This document shows, piece by piece, positions 41,330 through 49,533 of a stretch of 50,540 bases of DNA. The notes beneath the pieces are model-generated. The model did no database searches. It was not told where the DNA came from and saw only the letters and a program-made list of their open reading frames with translations. The stretch lies in the NCBI GenBank assembly GCA_017403185.1, contig JAFQON010000022.1, forward strand, positions 1 to 50,540, in the 5' to 3' direction. The DNA is from Clostridia bacterium (GTDB lineage Bacteria > Bacillota > Clostridia > Oscillospirales > Acutalibacteraceae). The number at the start of each line of letters is the position of its first letter. Position 1 is the stretch's first letter. Made by a program: the position numbers and the translations under genes.

Positions 41330-41913
41330 TTCAACACCTCCACATAGCACCAACTCTGTGGCGGTCTGTCAAGCCGTTTCAGATGCTGACCGAAACAATT
41401 TGTGTTCAATTTTGAAGCTGACACAAATTCATTTATTTTTTTCGGCTTGTCATAGATTACAAGGTCGGATATGTGCCAACCGTAAAAAGTGTCAATTCCT
41501 ATACCGATATACTTTTTTAAATCTTCATACCCAACACAACATTTTCTGAAAAAGTTTGTGTTTATATATGGAATATCAAGCTCATTTGTCCACTCATAAA
41601 AGCCTGTTATATCTCCATGTTCGTCGCGGTCAATGCTTGCAATCCATTCAAAGCAATCATCATCAACAAATTCACTTTCGTATTCTTCAATACAATTACA
41701 CACAAACTCGCCTATGACTTTCTTTCTGCCTTTGCCCTTCAAATAAACATTGAAATTCTCGTTGCCTACCCTGTGATTTCCACTGCTTTCGTATATGTAA
41801 CACTTAAACGGTGTCGGAAGCTTGGGCTTTGTCTTCCTGACCTCAACGGTCTTTTTGCCCGATGCAATAAGCTCACACCATTTCGGCTGAACGCTGAGTA
41901 ATACTGATTTCAT
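41326..41913 (-). CDS. ASCH-domain phage protein
   Basis: A 195-residue protein. The N-terminus (VLLSVQPKWCELIASGKKTV, then EVRKTKPKL) and the strand KVIGEFVCNCIEEY match the ASCH/PUA-like fold, which binds RNA or modified nucleotides. Proteins of this type are frequent in Firmicutes phage early regions. The target is unknown. It overlaps its neighbours on both sides. Confidence 0.7.
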   Translation of the reverse strand: MKSVLLSVQPKWCELIASGKKTVEVRKTKPKLPTPFKCYIYESSGNHRVGNENFNVYLKGKGRKKVIGEFVCNCIEEYESEFVDDDCFEWIASIDRDEHGDITGFYEWTNELDIPYINTNFFRKCCVGYEDLKKYIGIGIDTFYGWHISDLVIYDKPKKINEFVSASKLNTNCFGQHLKRLDRPPQSWCYVEVLK

Positions 41914-42191
41914 TCCGTATCACCTGCCTTTTTGCCCACCACACCTGTTTGCATATTTCTGATTTCGCGTTCGTCATATCCTACAAGGTGCGACATAGTG
42001 ACGGCTCTGTTTATAGATACGCATATAGGTTTCAACTGCATCTGCAAATTAAAGGTTGCTGTTTCTTTGCACTTTTCACAAAGAGGAATTTCAATGTGTA
42101 TATTGCAATGGTAGAAATAATAATATTCGTTTGTTTTTCTCGATTGGCAACAAGCACATAAAACCTTTTCACTTGATGTTAAAAAGTTCAT
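41910..42191 (-). CDS. Small cysteine-rich phage protein
   Basis: A 93-residue protein with a zinc-ribbon-like set of cysteines: VLCACCQSRKTN and PLCEKCKETA. 4-bp overlaps on both sides place it in the early operon. No specific function can be given. Confidence 0.6.
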   Translation of the reverse strand: MNFLTSSEKVLCACCQSRKTNEYYYFYHCNIHIEIPLCEKCKETATFNLQMQLKPICVSINRAVTMSHLVGYDEREIRNMQTGVVGKKAGDTE

Positions 42192-42598
42192 TCCGCATCA
42201 CCCGCCATTTCTTTTACAAGGTTGTCGATACAGCGTTCAAAAGACAAACTCATACATCGGTTTTTGTATTCGCCTTTCAACCTCTTGGCAAATTCTTTGA
42301 TTGCTTCGGCTTTTGCTTGTTCAATGTATTCAAGCAATTCTTCAAGTGTTGGTGTTTCTTTTTCTTTTGCTATACTTAACTTTTGCAGCTCACACCAAAA
42401 CGCATTTATTGTCGTTTCGATTTTCTTAAACCTCTCAATCTCTGCCTTTTGGCGGTTGATAAGGTCAAGTGTCGGTTTGTGCAAAGCAAGAAAACAATCC
42501 CCTGCATATTCATATAATGGGCAAACAGCAGGGCAATCAAGGCTGTTAGTACAACACTCCAAAACCTTTATAATCTTGTTATCTGTAAATTTCATCAC
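42188..42598 (-). CDS. Hypothetical phage protein, cysteine-rich start and coiled coil
   Basis: A 136-residue protein. The N-terminus has several cysteines (LECCTNSLDCPAVCPLYEYA), followed by a coiled-coil segment (LINRQKAEIERFKKIETTI) and a helical C-terminal half. This layout (Cys cluster, then INRQKAEIE) recurs in small early phage proteins; function unknown. Confidence 0.65.
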   Translation of the reverse strand: MMKFTDNKIIKVLECCTNSLDCPAVCPLYEYAGDCFLALHKPTLDLINRQKAEIERFKKIETTINAFWCELQKLSIAKEKETPTLEELLEYIEQAKAEAIKEFAKRLKGEYKNRCMSLSFERCIDNLVKEMAGDAE

Positions 42599-43014
42599 GC
42601 AACCTCCGATTTAAGTGCTTCGGCACGATTTTTGAGGATGTGTGCATAACTGTTCATTTGCTGTCCTTCAAACAGAGATATAATTTCAAAGGCATCGGCA
42701 AGAAGTGTTTCGGCATCTTCCCCTCTCTTAGCACGCTTTATAAGCTCCGAGAGCAATGCTTCAGCTGATCTGATGTTATTCTGGTAAGAAGTATAAGCTC
42801 CGAGATTAAGCAATCTGCCTTTGCGCAGTTCATTAAACCTTGAAAGAGCTGCCGCTTTCTGTGCTGTGGCTTCGTTTTTTGTTATAAGCCTTTTGCCGTA
42901 AGCCTCACCGATTCCCAAAAGCTCATAATATGCCATTTTCTCCTCAGGTGCAGCAAATTCAGGCAGTCTTTTTCTTTCAACTGTCATTTTGTAAATTTCG
43001 TTAAAGCTAAGCAT
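42595..43014 (-). CDS. Hypothetical phage protein
   Basis: A 139-residue helical protein starting MLSFNEIYKMTVERKRLPEF. The start at 43014 has GAGGAGGTATACG upstream. The longer open frame upstream crosses a strongly structured leader and is not believed. A replication-related role would suit its place, but no motif supports it. Confidence 0.6.
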   Translation of the reverse strand: MLSFNEIYKMTVERKRLPEFAAPEEKMAYYELLGIGEAYGKRLITKNEATAQKAAALSRFNELRKGRLLNLGAYTSYQNNIRSAEALLSELIKRAKRGEDAETLLADAFEIISLFEGQQMNSYAHILKNRAEALKSEVA

Positions 43015-43039
43015 CGTATACCTCCTCTTCTTCTCATCC

Positions 43040-43138
43040 GTTATGCACACGAAGGATAAATAATTGTTGCTCAAGAAACCATGGGGAAAGGTTTGAATTC
43101 CGTGTGCATAACGCATGGGGACGACGCATTCGCCGTCC
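43040..43138 (-). other. Structured leader RNA candidate
   Basis: The 215-bp gap 43,015-43,229 contains a perfect 12-bp inverted repeat GTTATGCACACG / CGTGTGCATAAC (43040-43051 and 43101-43112) enclosing about 49 nt. Next to it is a smaller GGACG/CGTCC hairpin (about 43119-43138). It lies 26 bp upstream of the 43014 start, whose ribosome binding site is beyond the stem. It may be a regulatory leader, processing site or protein-binding palindrome. Confidence 0.45.
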
Positions 43139-43229
43139 TCAGCGGATTGATTTGTGTTTATTGATTTTGGAGAGTGTCGACGGCGGTTAACCGTAATCAA
43201 TTTTTTTCATATTCTGCATCTCCTTTGTT

Positions 43230-43550
43230 TTATATCCGAAAGCTTTTACAATAAGCTTTTCGTTCGTTACTATGCCAATCTGTCATAACCTTCACGCTTA
43301 TATTGTTACATTGTTCTGACAGCGAAGGCTTATTAAGCCACTTCATAAACCGCTTGGATTTTATAAGCCTTGCGGCTATTGCTTTTCCTATTCTCTTGAA
43401 CAGTTTTGAAATCCACTTGCGGAACCGTATTCTGTACGGAATTTCAAATTTAACGATTACAGGCTCAAATACAAAGCCTATAATAAGCAGTACAACCGCC
43501 ACAAAAAGTAAAAGTGTTTTTATAATTTCAATAACAATTTCAGGAAACAT
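43230..43550 (-). CDS. Single-pass membrane phage protein
   Basis: A 106-residue protein starting MFPEIVIEIIKTLLLFVAVV. One strong N-terminal membrane segment is followed by a highly basic cytoplasmic part (RIRFRKWISKLFKRIGKAIA). GAAGGGAG lies 11 nt upstream; ATG 43586 is an alternative start. The gene overlaps the upstream one by 11 bp. Function unknown. Confidence 0.55.
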   Translation of the reverse strand: MFPEIVIEIIKTLLLFVAVVLLIIGFVFEPVIVKFEIPYRIRFRKWISKLFKRIGKAIAARLIKSKRFMKWLNKPSLSEQCNNISVKVMTDWHSNERKAYCKSFRI

Positions 43551-44043
43551 TTTCTTTTTTCTCCCTTCTTTTATAAACAACCTCATCTGTAAGTGATTTC
43601 TGCTCAAATTTATCAAGGTTATAGCTTGCTTTCTGTCCTTCGAGCTTGTCTGCAAGTGTTGTTAAATCATCCTCCCAACGGTGACCGTTAAGCCATGTTG
43701 AAGCGTGAGGAATAAGAGAAGCTGTTTTCCATTGCTCGGTTCTCTTGTGCTGAGCAAGAGCCATCAGCAAGCTGTCAAGCATCTTTCGGTCTTTGCAAAC
43801 CTTTTTGAAGGCCTTGAAAGAATTGACTTTATTAACCTTCCGGGGATATTCCTTCCAAAACTCCTCAAACATTGCTTCTATCTCGCTTTGTTCCTTCTGA
43901 GGGTCTATAATTTCAATTTTTATCGGCTTTTCGATATCCTTCCACTCTTCAACGAAATACGCCATAGCTTCCTTAATGCCGATAACCTCATCTTCGTCCT
44001 CGGTCTTCAGAACAACCTCAAATCTGATTTTGACTTTTGACAT
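43540..44043 (-). CDS. Phage replisome organizer-like protein (C-terminal domain type)
   Basis: A 167-residue protein. The segment FEEFWKEYPRKVNKVNSFKA and the later LIPHASTWLNGHRWEDDL are the hallmark C-terminal block of many phage replication O/DnaD-like proteins. The usual N-terminal DNA-binding winged helix is absent; about 60 acidic residues stand in its place. It may be a helper in origin or helicase loading beside the HUH protein and SSB. Confidence 0.65.
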   Translation of the reverse strand: MSKVKIRFEVVLKTEDEDEVIGIKEAMAYFVEEWKDIEKPIKIEIIDPQKEQSEIEAMFEEFWKEYPRKVNKVNSFKAFKKVCKDRKMLDSLLMALAQHKRTEQWKTASLIPHASTWLNGHRWEDDLTTLADKLEGQKASYNLDKFEQKSLTDEVVYKRREKKENVS

Positions 44044-44045
44044 CT

Positions 44046-44234
44046 TTATAACCTCTCAAACTGTTCAATATGGCTGCTGTAATAATCGCTCATTCTGCAA
44101 CCTGCGTTTTTGCCCATTTGCTCTATATAGCGTGCCTTTTGCTCTTCGGATAAGCTCTCCCACGCATAAGTCTCGCCCGTATAATTGTCTTTCATAAAGA
44201 TTCTGAACGGTATTGATGTTGATTTTTTTGCCAA
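44046..44234 (-). CDS. Small hypothetical phage protein
   Basis: A 62-residue protein (starts MAKKSTSIPFRIFMKDNYTG) with a helix LSEEQKARYIEQMGKNAG. It ends 2 bp before the next gene. No family recognised. Confidence 0.55.
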   Translation of the reverse strand: MAKKSTSIPFRIFMKDNYTGETYAWESLSEEQKARYIEQMGKNAGCRMSDYYSSHIEQFERL

Positions 44235-44283
44235 AAGAGCTCACCCCTTTGCTTAATTGTATTCACTCACCGTTTGTCCTGTT

Positions 44284-44637
44284 TCATGAAACCCTGAGAT
44301 TATTGATATCGTTCATAACCTTTAAAGCTTCTTTTTCCGTAAGCCCTACAACCGTATCGTCAGATTTTCCGATTATAATTGCCATGCCGAATATATCATC
44401 TTCTGCACTCGGCAGCGTTGCGCAGTATGTGGCTCTTTCATTAACCTGAAGAGAGCTTTTCTTTCGTGCATGAACAGAGAACATAGTCAGTTGTCTTTCA
44501 AAGCAGTCAACAGGTGTTTCTTTTATCATCGTGCCTACCTTTTCATGGATAATTGCCGCAGCCTTTTCCATTGAATTGAAGCCCTTAAGGTATGCCTCTT
44601 TGTTAACAGGCACTACCACCAAATATCTGTTTGCCAT
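44284..44637 (-). CDS. Hypothetical phage protein
   Basis: A 117-residue alpha/beta protein (starts MANRYLVVVPVNKEAYLKGF). GGAGAAAAATTT lies before the ATG. No family recognised. It belongs to the first few early genes transcribed from the leftward promoter near 45.16 kb. Confidence 0.55.
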   Translation of the reverse strand: MANRYLVVVPVNKEAYLKGFNSMEKAAAIIHEKVGTMIKETPVDCFERQLTMFSVHARKKSSLQVNERATYCATLPSAEDDIFGMAIIIGKSDDTVVGLTEKEALKVMNDINNLRVS

Positions 44638-44653
44638 AAATTTTTCTCCTTGT

Positions 44654-44857
44654 TTATCCGTATTTCTTTATAAGCTCCGCTTTTTTCTTCATGCAAGCAG
44701 CCCTCTTCGGAAATACAAAATTACTTTTACTTTCGCACTCACGCAAATGCTTGCATATGTTACAGGCACCGCTCATTACCGCCCACTGTATTGCTAAGCC
44801 CTCGACGGTTTTATCTGCCGAATAAGGCTTATCAAAAACAACATTTGTATTACTCAT
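44654..44857 (-). CDS. Small cysteine-containing phage protein
   Basis: A 67-residue protein with four cysteines (SGACNICKHLRECESK ... RAACMKKK) that could hold a metal. Second gene of the early operon. Function unknown. Confidence 0.55.
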   Translation of the reverse strand: MSNTNVVFDKPYSADKTVEGLAIQWAVMSGACNICKHLRECESKSNFVFPKRAACMKKKAELIKKYG

Positions 44858-44875
44858 GATGCAACCTCTGTATCG

Positions 44876-45043
44876 TTAATTATTCTGTGAAGCTTCAAAA
44901 GCAAGGATATCTTCTTTTCTGATTCTGTACTGTCTTCCGATTTTCATTGCTTTGAGTTTGCCCGCCTTAATCCAATCATAAATGGTTATAATTTTCACAC
45001 TGTATCTGTCAGCAAGTTCTTCGCAGGTAAAAAGCTTATCCAT
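44876..45043 (-). CDS. Excisionase-family helix-turn-helix protein
   Basis: A 55-residue protein (starts MDKLFTCEELADRYSVKIIT; GGGAGGCGAAGTA upstream sets ATG 45043). It is a MerR-like HTH_17/excisionase-type DNA-binding domain with IYDWIKAGKLKAMKIGRQYR. It is the first leftward gene facing the repressor, the usual place of a Cro/Xis-like factor. It could steer early transcription or act as directionality factor for the serine recombinase; the sequence does not decide between these. Confidence 0.75.
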   Translation of the reverse strand: MDKLFTCEELADRYSVKIITIYDWIKAGKLKAMKIGRQYRIRKEDILAFEASQNN

Positions 45044-45068
45044 TACTTCGCCTCCCTTCATAAAATAC

Positions 45069-45187
45069 TTGACTTTACTTCGGTTTAATGATAGTATTTG
45101 TTTGCAATAAAACATATCAAGCTGAAGTAAATGCTTCGGTTTTTATCGGTTTAACCGTATTCTACATCGGTTTTTATCGTTTGTCAA
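45069..45187. promoter_or_regulatory. Lysogeny switch: face-to-face promoters and repeated operators
   Basis: Leftward promoter: TTGACA (45182-45187), 17-bp spacer, TAGAAT (45159-45164) on the minus strand. Rightward promoter: TTGACT (45069-45074), 17 bp, TAGTAT (45092-45097). The sequence TCGGTTTTTATCG occurs twice, at 45136-45148 and 45167-45179 (31 bp apart), the second inside the leftward promoter spacer. A related TCGGTTTAATGAT (45080-45092) sits in the rightward spacer. A perfect palindrome CGGTTTAACCG lies at 45147-45157. These are likely repressor/Cro sites. The two transcripts would overlap. Confidence 0.65.
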
Positions 45188-45232
45188 GCAAATCCGATAA
45201 TTTCCTAAGCATTTTGGGAAGGTGAACAAAAA

Positions 45233-45580
45233 ATGTATCATATTTTTGAGCAACTTTTACAAAATCGCGGGTGGACTCCATATGAAATAGCAAAAATCAG
45301 CGGTGTATCTCAAGCAACACTGAGTGATTGGAAGAATGGTAAAAGTGTTCCAAGAAACAAAACCCTAAAAAAACTTGCTGATTGTCTTGGAGTATCAGTA
45401 GGTTACCTTAAAGGCGAAAATAAAACCTCCGATACCGAAGTATCGAAGGTATCTGTTGAAGATTTAAAAGTTGCACTTTTCGACGGCAATCAAGAGGTTA
45501 CCGATGAAATGTGGGAAGAAGTAAAAAATTTTGCTAAATTCGTACAATCCCGTGAAGAACAAAAGAAAAATAACAACTAA
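45233..45580 (+). CDS. Cro/CI-type phage repressor
   Basis: A 115-residue DNA-binding protein. The N-terminal HTH_3 domain is clear: NRGWTPYEIAKISGVSQATL, SDWKNGKSVPRNKTLKKLAD. The short C-terminal part ends in a helical EEVKNFAKFVQSREEQKKNN; there is no LexA-like peptidase domain, so SOS cleavage is not expected and induction must work otherwise. GGGAAGGTG precedes the ATG. It is the first gene of the rightward lysogeny operon with the two cargo genes behind it. Confidence 0.85.
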   Translation: MYHIFEQLLQNRGWTPYEIAKISGVSQATLSDWKNGKSVPRNKTLKKLADCLGVSVGYLKGENKTSDTEVSKVSVEDLKVALFDGNQEVTDEMWEEVKNFAKFVQSREEQKKNNN

Positions 45581-45615
45581 AAAATAAATTGTTTATTTGA
45601 AAGGATGTTTAATTT

Positions 45616-46938
45616 ATGCCTAAGTGTATCCGATGCGGTACAAGCGGAATGTTTTTGAAACTTAATCCCAAGGGTTTTTGCAGTAATTGTGAAAATGCCG
45701 TTGCCATGGAATCAATGCAAAGAAGAATCAATGAGTTATCTACTCCTGAGCATCAAAACCTTGACAGAATTAATGCCGAAATTTCAGCTCAGTCTGCAAA
45801 GCTTATATCAATTAATCAAGAAATTGCTACCAAACAAAATTCTATTTTGCAGCTTAATAATGTTATCAATCAAAAACATAGTGAAATTATAGAACTTGAT
45901 GAAGAGATTCTTATGCAATCCTTTGGGCTGTATAAGCCAAAATTTGATTTTATTAATGCTGAACAGTATAAGCAAAAACTTGATTCTGTCCGTCAGCAGC
46001 AAAAAAACATGATAAAAGCAGGCACCGCTGTTACAGGTGCAACCTCATGGTCCGTTAACGGCAGTGAATCGCAGGGCAAGAAGATGCTGTCTGATATGCA
46101 AAAACTTCTGCTTAGAGCATTCAACGGTGAGTGTGACGAGCTTGTTGCAAAGGTAAAATATAACAACCTTGAGGCAAGCGTAAAAAGAATAAAAACTTCT
46201 TGTGAGGCTATCAGCAAGCTCGGAAAAATAATGTCAATTTCTATCTCTCACGCATACATGAATTTAAAAATTGAAGAAATATATGTTGCTTTTGAATATT
46301 CTCAGGAAAAGCAGAAAGAGAAAGAGGCACAGAAAGCCCTCAGAGAGCAAATGAGAGAAGAAGCTAAGCTCCAAAAAGAGATTGAGGAACAGCGCAAAAA
46401 GCTTCAGAAGGAACAGGCACATTATACCAACGCAATAAAAACGCTTCGTGCACAACTTGCAGATAATCCCGAGGACACTGATATCAAAGAAAAACTTCAA
46501 GAATTATGTGAGCAATATAATGAAACGCAAAAGGCAATCGAAGATGTTGACTATAGAGCAGCTAATCAGCGTGCGGGTTATGTTTACATTATTTCTAATA
46601 TCGGTTCATTCGGTGAAAATGTTTATAAGATCGGCATGACCCGCCGTCTTGATCCCACTGAAAGAATTGACGAACTCGGAGATGCTTCCGTTCCCTTTGA
46701 TTTTGATATTCACGCTATGATTTTCTCAGAAGATGCTCCCGGTCTTGAATCCGCCCTGCATAATGCGTTTGAACACAGAAAGCTCAATCTTGTTAATCAC
46801 CGCAGAGAGTTCTTTAATGTAACCCTTGACGAAATCAAGGATGTTGTTAAAAAGAATTACGACAAAACCGTCGAATTCATTGATGTTGCCGATGCTGAAC
46901 AGTATAGGGTAAGTCAAAAAATGAAAACAAATAGCTAA
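45616..46938 (+). CDS. Coiled-coil protein with T5orf172/GIY-YIG-like C-terminal domain
   Basis: A 440-residue protein. The N-terminus has a zinc ribbon (CIRCGTSGM ... GFCSNCENA), the middle a DUF4041-like region and a long coiled coil (about 225-315). The C-terminal domain is T5orf172-type: AGYVYIISNIGSFGENVYKI, GMTRRLDPTERIDELG and an E in LESALHNAFEHRKLN. GIY-YIG folds are nucleases. Expressed with the repressor, this would be made in the lysogen, which fits a superinfection-exclusion or anti-phage role; the function itself is inferred. Confidence 0.72.
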   Translation: MPKCIRCGTSGMFLKLNPKGFCSNCENAVAMESMQRRINELSTPEHQNLDRINAEISAQSAKLISINQEIATKQNSILQLNNVINQKHSEIIELDEEILMQSFGLYKPKFDFINAEQYKQKLDSVRQQQKNMIKAGTAVTGATSWSVNGSESQGKKMLSDMQKLLLRAFNGECDELVAKVKYNNLEASVKRIKTSCEAISKLGKIMSISISHAYMNLKIEEIYVAFEYSQEKQKEKEAQKALREQMREEAKLQKEIEEQRKKLQKEQAHYTNAIKTLRAQLADNPEDTDIKEKLQELCEQYNETQKAIEDVDYRAANQRAGYVYIISNIGSFGENVYKIGMTRRLDPTERIDELGDASVPFDFDIHAMIFSEDAPGLESALHNAFEHRKLNLVNHRREFFNVTLDEIKDVVKKNYDKTVEFIDVADAEQYRVSQKMKTNS

Positions 46939-46951
46939 AGGGTGTAACTAT

Positions 46952-48025
46952 ATGAAATGTCAAAATTGCGGTCAGCAAATATCTGATAATCCTATGTTTT
47001 GTCCCAACTGTGGAGCTCCATTGCAATATTCAGAGCCCACACAGCATCAGCCGATATCTCCCCCGATGCCTCAGCAGCCAACACAGCAACCCGACCCTCA
47101 AACAAATTATCAATTCGAACACCAACAGCCACAGGTTATAAACTATGCTCCTGCTCACAAACCAAAGCTCCGTAAAAAATGGTATGAAAAAAATTGGGTT
47201 ATAATTTTATTCCTTATTTTTTGTTTCCCCCTCGGTCTGTTCCTTATGTGGAAATTCTCAAATTGGAACAAAATCGCTAAAATAATTGTAACCATTGCAT
47301 TTGCAATTTTCAAAATTTGGTTTTGGTTTGGAGACAGCGGCACTGAAGCAAATGGACCTACACCAAACACAACAAGCACTACCGCTTATCTTACAGAGGC
47401 AACAACCCCTGTTCCCTCTACCAAGGCCCCCACCACCAAAGCCCCCACTACTGCAACAACCGATAAAAACATTCTTGCACTTACTAATATCTCAAATCTT
47501 ACCGTAAAAGAGGCAAAGGAAATACTTAAAGATTTGAAGGCTGTTGGATTTGACCATATTGACAGTGCAACAATAAACGGAAATCAGTCAAATGCAGACA
47601 GCGGTGCAAGCTTCACGGTTTCATGCAACGGATACTCTGCGATACTTATTGTTATCGAAAGAAAAACCGATTATATCATTTCGGGAGATGTTGTTCTCTA
47701 TAAAGATGGTAAGGTTGTTGACAATATTAATAACTATACATTCAGCGACACCGACAAAGGAACCTTTATTTATTATGCAAAAGAATATGTTTTGCAAGGG
47801 CTCAAATCACCTTCAACAGCTGAATTCCCCGGCACCATCCTTGAAATCGGTGAATGGAAAGTATCCCGTAATAAAGATGTTGTAACTGTAAAATCATATG
47901 TCGATTCACAAAACGGCTTTGGTGCCATGGTCAGAAGCACCTTTATCGTTCAAATGAGTTATTCCGATAAATCATGTCTTTATTTGCAAATAGACGGCAC
48001 TACAGTCTATGGTGAACCACAATAA
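46952..48025 (+). CDS. Zinc-ribbon membrane protein, lysogenic cargo
   Basis: A 357-residue protein. An N-terminal double-CxxC ribbon (CQNCGQQI ... CPNCGAPL) and a Gln/Pro linker are followed by two membrane segments (WVIILFLIFCFPLGLFLMW and IAKIIVTIAFAIFKIWFWF). A Thr/Pro-rich stalk contains repeats of TKAPTT, and a C-terminal soluble domain of about 190 residues includes FIYYAKEYVLQGLKSPSTAE. The outer domain is on the far side of the membrane from the ribbon or beside it, depending on topology. Placed third after the repressor, it may change surface properties of the lysogen. No named family beyond the ribbon. Confidence 0.65.
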   Translation: MKCQNCGQQISDNPMFCPNCGAPLQYSEPTQHQPISPPMPQQPTQQPDPQTNYQFEHQQPQVINYAPAHKPKLRKKWYEKNWVIILFLIFCFPLGLFLMWKFSNWNKIAKIIVTIAFAIFKIWFWFGDSGTEANGPTPNTTSTTAYLTEATTPVPSTKAPTTKAPTTATTDKNILALTNISNLTVKEAKEILKDLKAVGFDHIDSATINGNQSNADSGASFTVSCNGYSAILIVIERKTDYIISGDVVLYKDGKVVDNINNYTFSDTDKGTFIYYAKEYVLQGLKSPSTAEFPGTILEIGEWKVSRNKDVVTVKSYVDSQNGFGAMVRSTFIVQMSYSDKSCLYLQIDGTTVYGEPQ

Positions 48026-48029
48026 AACA

Positions 48030-48060
48030 AAAAAGCCCCTCGGTGCGCCAACACCGAGGG
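48030..48060 (-). terminator. Leftward terminator before the recombinase gene
   Basis: A 9-bp stem CCCTCGGTG / CACCGAGGG (48037-48045 and 48052-48060) with a 6-nt loop. The T-run (TTTTTTGTTTTA) is on the minus strand, so it would stop transcripts coming from the right. For the upstream plus-strand genes it has no T-run but could still slow polymerase. Confidence 0.65.
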
Positions 48061-48086
48061 ATAAAACGAATCAAAGGAGCGATAAA

Positions 48087-49517
48087 ATGAAAACTGCCGC
48101 AGCGTATATCCGTGTATCAACGGATGACCAAATTGAATACTCCCCCGACAGTCAGCTGAAGCTCCTGCGTGAGTTTGCCAAAAAGAATGATTATATTCTA
48201 CCCGACGAATACATCTTTCAGGATGACGGCATAAGCGGCAAAGACACCAAACACCGCCCCGCCTTTAATCAGATGATTGCTCTTGCCAAATCCGATGAAC
48301 ACCCTATTGATACCATTCTTGTGTGGAAATTCTCCCGCTTTGCCCGTAATCAGGAAGAAAGCATTGTTATAAAAAATCTGCTGCGTAAAATTAATGTTGA
48401 GGTTCGTTCCATATCCGAGCCCGTTGACCCCGACAGTGCATTCGGTACCCTTATAGAACGCATCATTGAATGGATGGATGAATATTATCTTATCAACCTT
48501 TCGGGCGAAGTCAAAAGAGGTATGCTCGAAAGAGCTTCAAGAGGCGAGATTGTTACTCCCCCATCCTTCGGTTATATCGTTGAAAACGGCACATACATTC
48601 CTCACCCGAATGAAGCACCGATAATACGCCGCATATTTGAATCCTATCTTGCAGGTGTAGGTGTCCGCCGAATTGCCCTTACCCTCGGCGCAGAAGGAAT
48701 AAGAACCAAGCGGGGCAATATGCCCGATAACAGGTTTGTCGAGTATATTCTGCGCAATCCTGTTTATATCGGAAAAATACGATGGTCAAAAGATGGCAGA
48801 ACAGCATCCAAGCGAAAATATGACGACGAAAACATTCTCATAATTGACGGCAAGCATGAGCCCTTAATTGACACCGAAACATTTAACGCTGTTCAGGTTA
48901 AGCTCGATGCTCAAAAGAAAGCGTATCCGAGATATCAGCGTAAAGAACAGCCTGTTGAATTTATGCTCAAGGGTCTTGTTCGTTGCAGTTCCTGCGGTTC
49001 TACACTTTGCCAATCGCAAAAAGGCAAAGGGCTGCAGTGTCACAAATTCGCTACAGGTAAATGCAGTGTTTCACATTATATATCGTTTGACAAAATCAAT
49101 AAAGCAGTAATTGAAGCATTGGAGTATTCTATTGCAACTATGAATTTCAGCATTAAACCGCAGCGGCATAACACATCAGTTGCCGCAGGCTCTGATATAG
49201 ATAAGCTCCTTGCAGCAGAATACAGAAAGCTTGACCGTGTAAAGGCTGCCTATGAAAACGGCACCGATACACTTGAAGAATACGCCGAAAACAAAAAGAA
49301 AATTCAAGCAGCAATAAAAAAGCTTGAATCACAACGACCTCAGCAAAAGAATACCTTCAACAAGAATTCATATGCAAAGAAGGTAAGCTCCGTGTTGAAG
49401 ATTGTAAAAAGTGCTAATGCAACGGAGCATGAAAAGAATGAAGCTCTCCGCTCTGTAATTGACCACATTACACTCCACCGCCCCGAAACATCTATTGATA
49501 TTACTTTTTACAATTAA
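48087..49517 (+). CDS. Large serine recombinase (prophage integrase)
   Basis: A 476-residue serine integrase. The catalytic N-terminal domain starts MKTAAAYIRVSTDDQ with nucleophile S11, and continues with DDGISGKDTKHRPAF, FSRFARNQEES and the recombinase domain (PPSFGYIVENG, GGVRRIA-like GVGVRRIALTLG). A zinc ribbon follows (VRCSSCGSTLCQ ... CHKFATGKCSV) and a coiled coil of about 60 residues precedes the end. AGGAG 7 nt ahead sets the start at 48087. The stop lies 30 bp from attR, the standard place for the integrase acting on that site. It is the enzyme expected to integrate into and excise from cotJC. Confidence 0.93.
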   Translation: MKTAAAYIRVSTDDQIEYSPDSQLKLLREFAKKNDYILPDEYIFQDDGISGKDTKHRPAFNQMIALAKSDEHPIDTILVWKFSRFARNQEESIVIKNLLRKINVEVRSISEPVDPDSAFGTLIERIIEWMDEYYLINLSGEVKRGMLERASRGEIVTPPSFGYIVENGTYIPHPNEAPIIRRIFESYLAGVGVRRIALTLGAEGIRTKRGNMPDNRFVEYILRNPVYIGKIRWSKDGRTASKRKYDDENILIIDGKHEPLIDTETFNAVQVKLDAQKKAYPRYQRKEQPVEFMLKGLVRCSSCGSTLCQSQKGKGLQCHKFATGKCSVSHYISFDKINKAVIEALEYSIATMNFSIKPQRHNTSVAAGSDIDKLLAAEYRKLDRVKAAYENGTDTLEEYAENKKKIQAAIKKLESQRPQQKNTFNKNSYAKKVSSVLKIVKSANATEHEKNEALRSVIDHITLHRPETSIDITFYN

Positions 49518-49533
49518 TTTTATACCCGTCATT

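Noticed and set aside
42595-43200. Longer 201-codon version of the early protein starting at 43200.
   Set aside because: The extension crosses a strong palindrome, lacks a ribosome binding site and reads as non-protein-like sequence; GAGGAGG marks the start at 43014.
48037-48060. Hairpin as terminator of the rightward cargo operon.
   Set aside because: The T-run is on the minus-strand side, so it is better explained as a leftward terminator; rightward termination would be weak.
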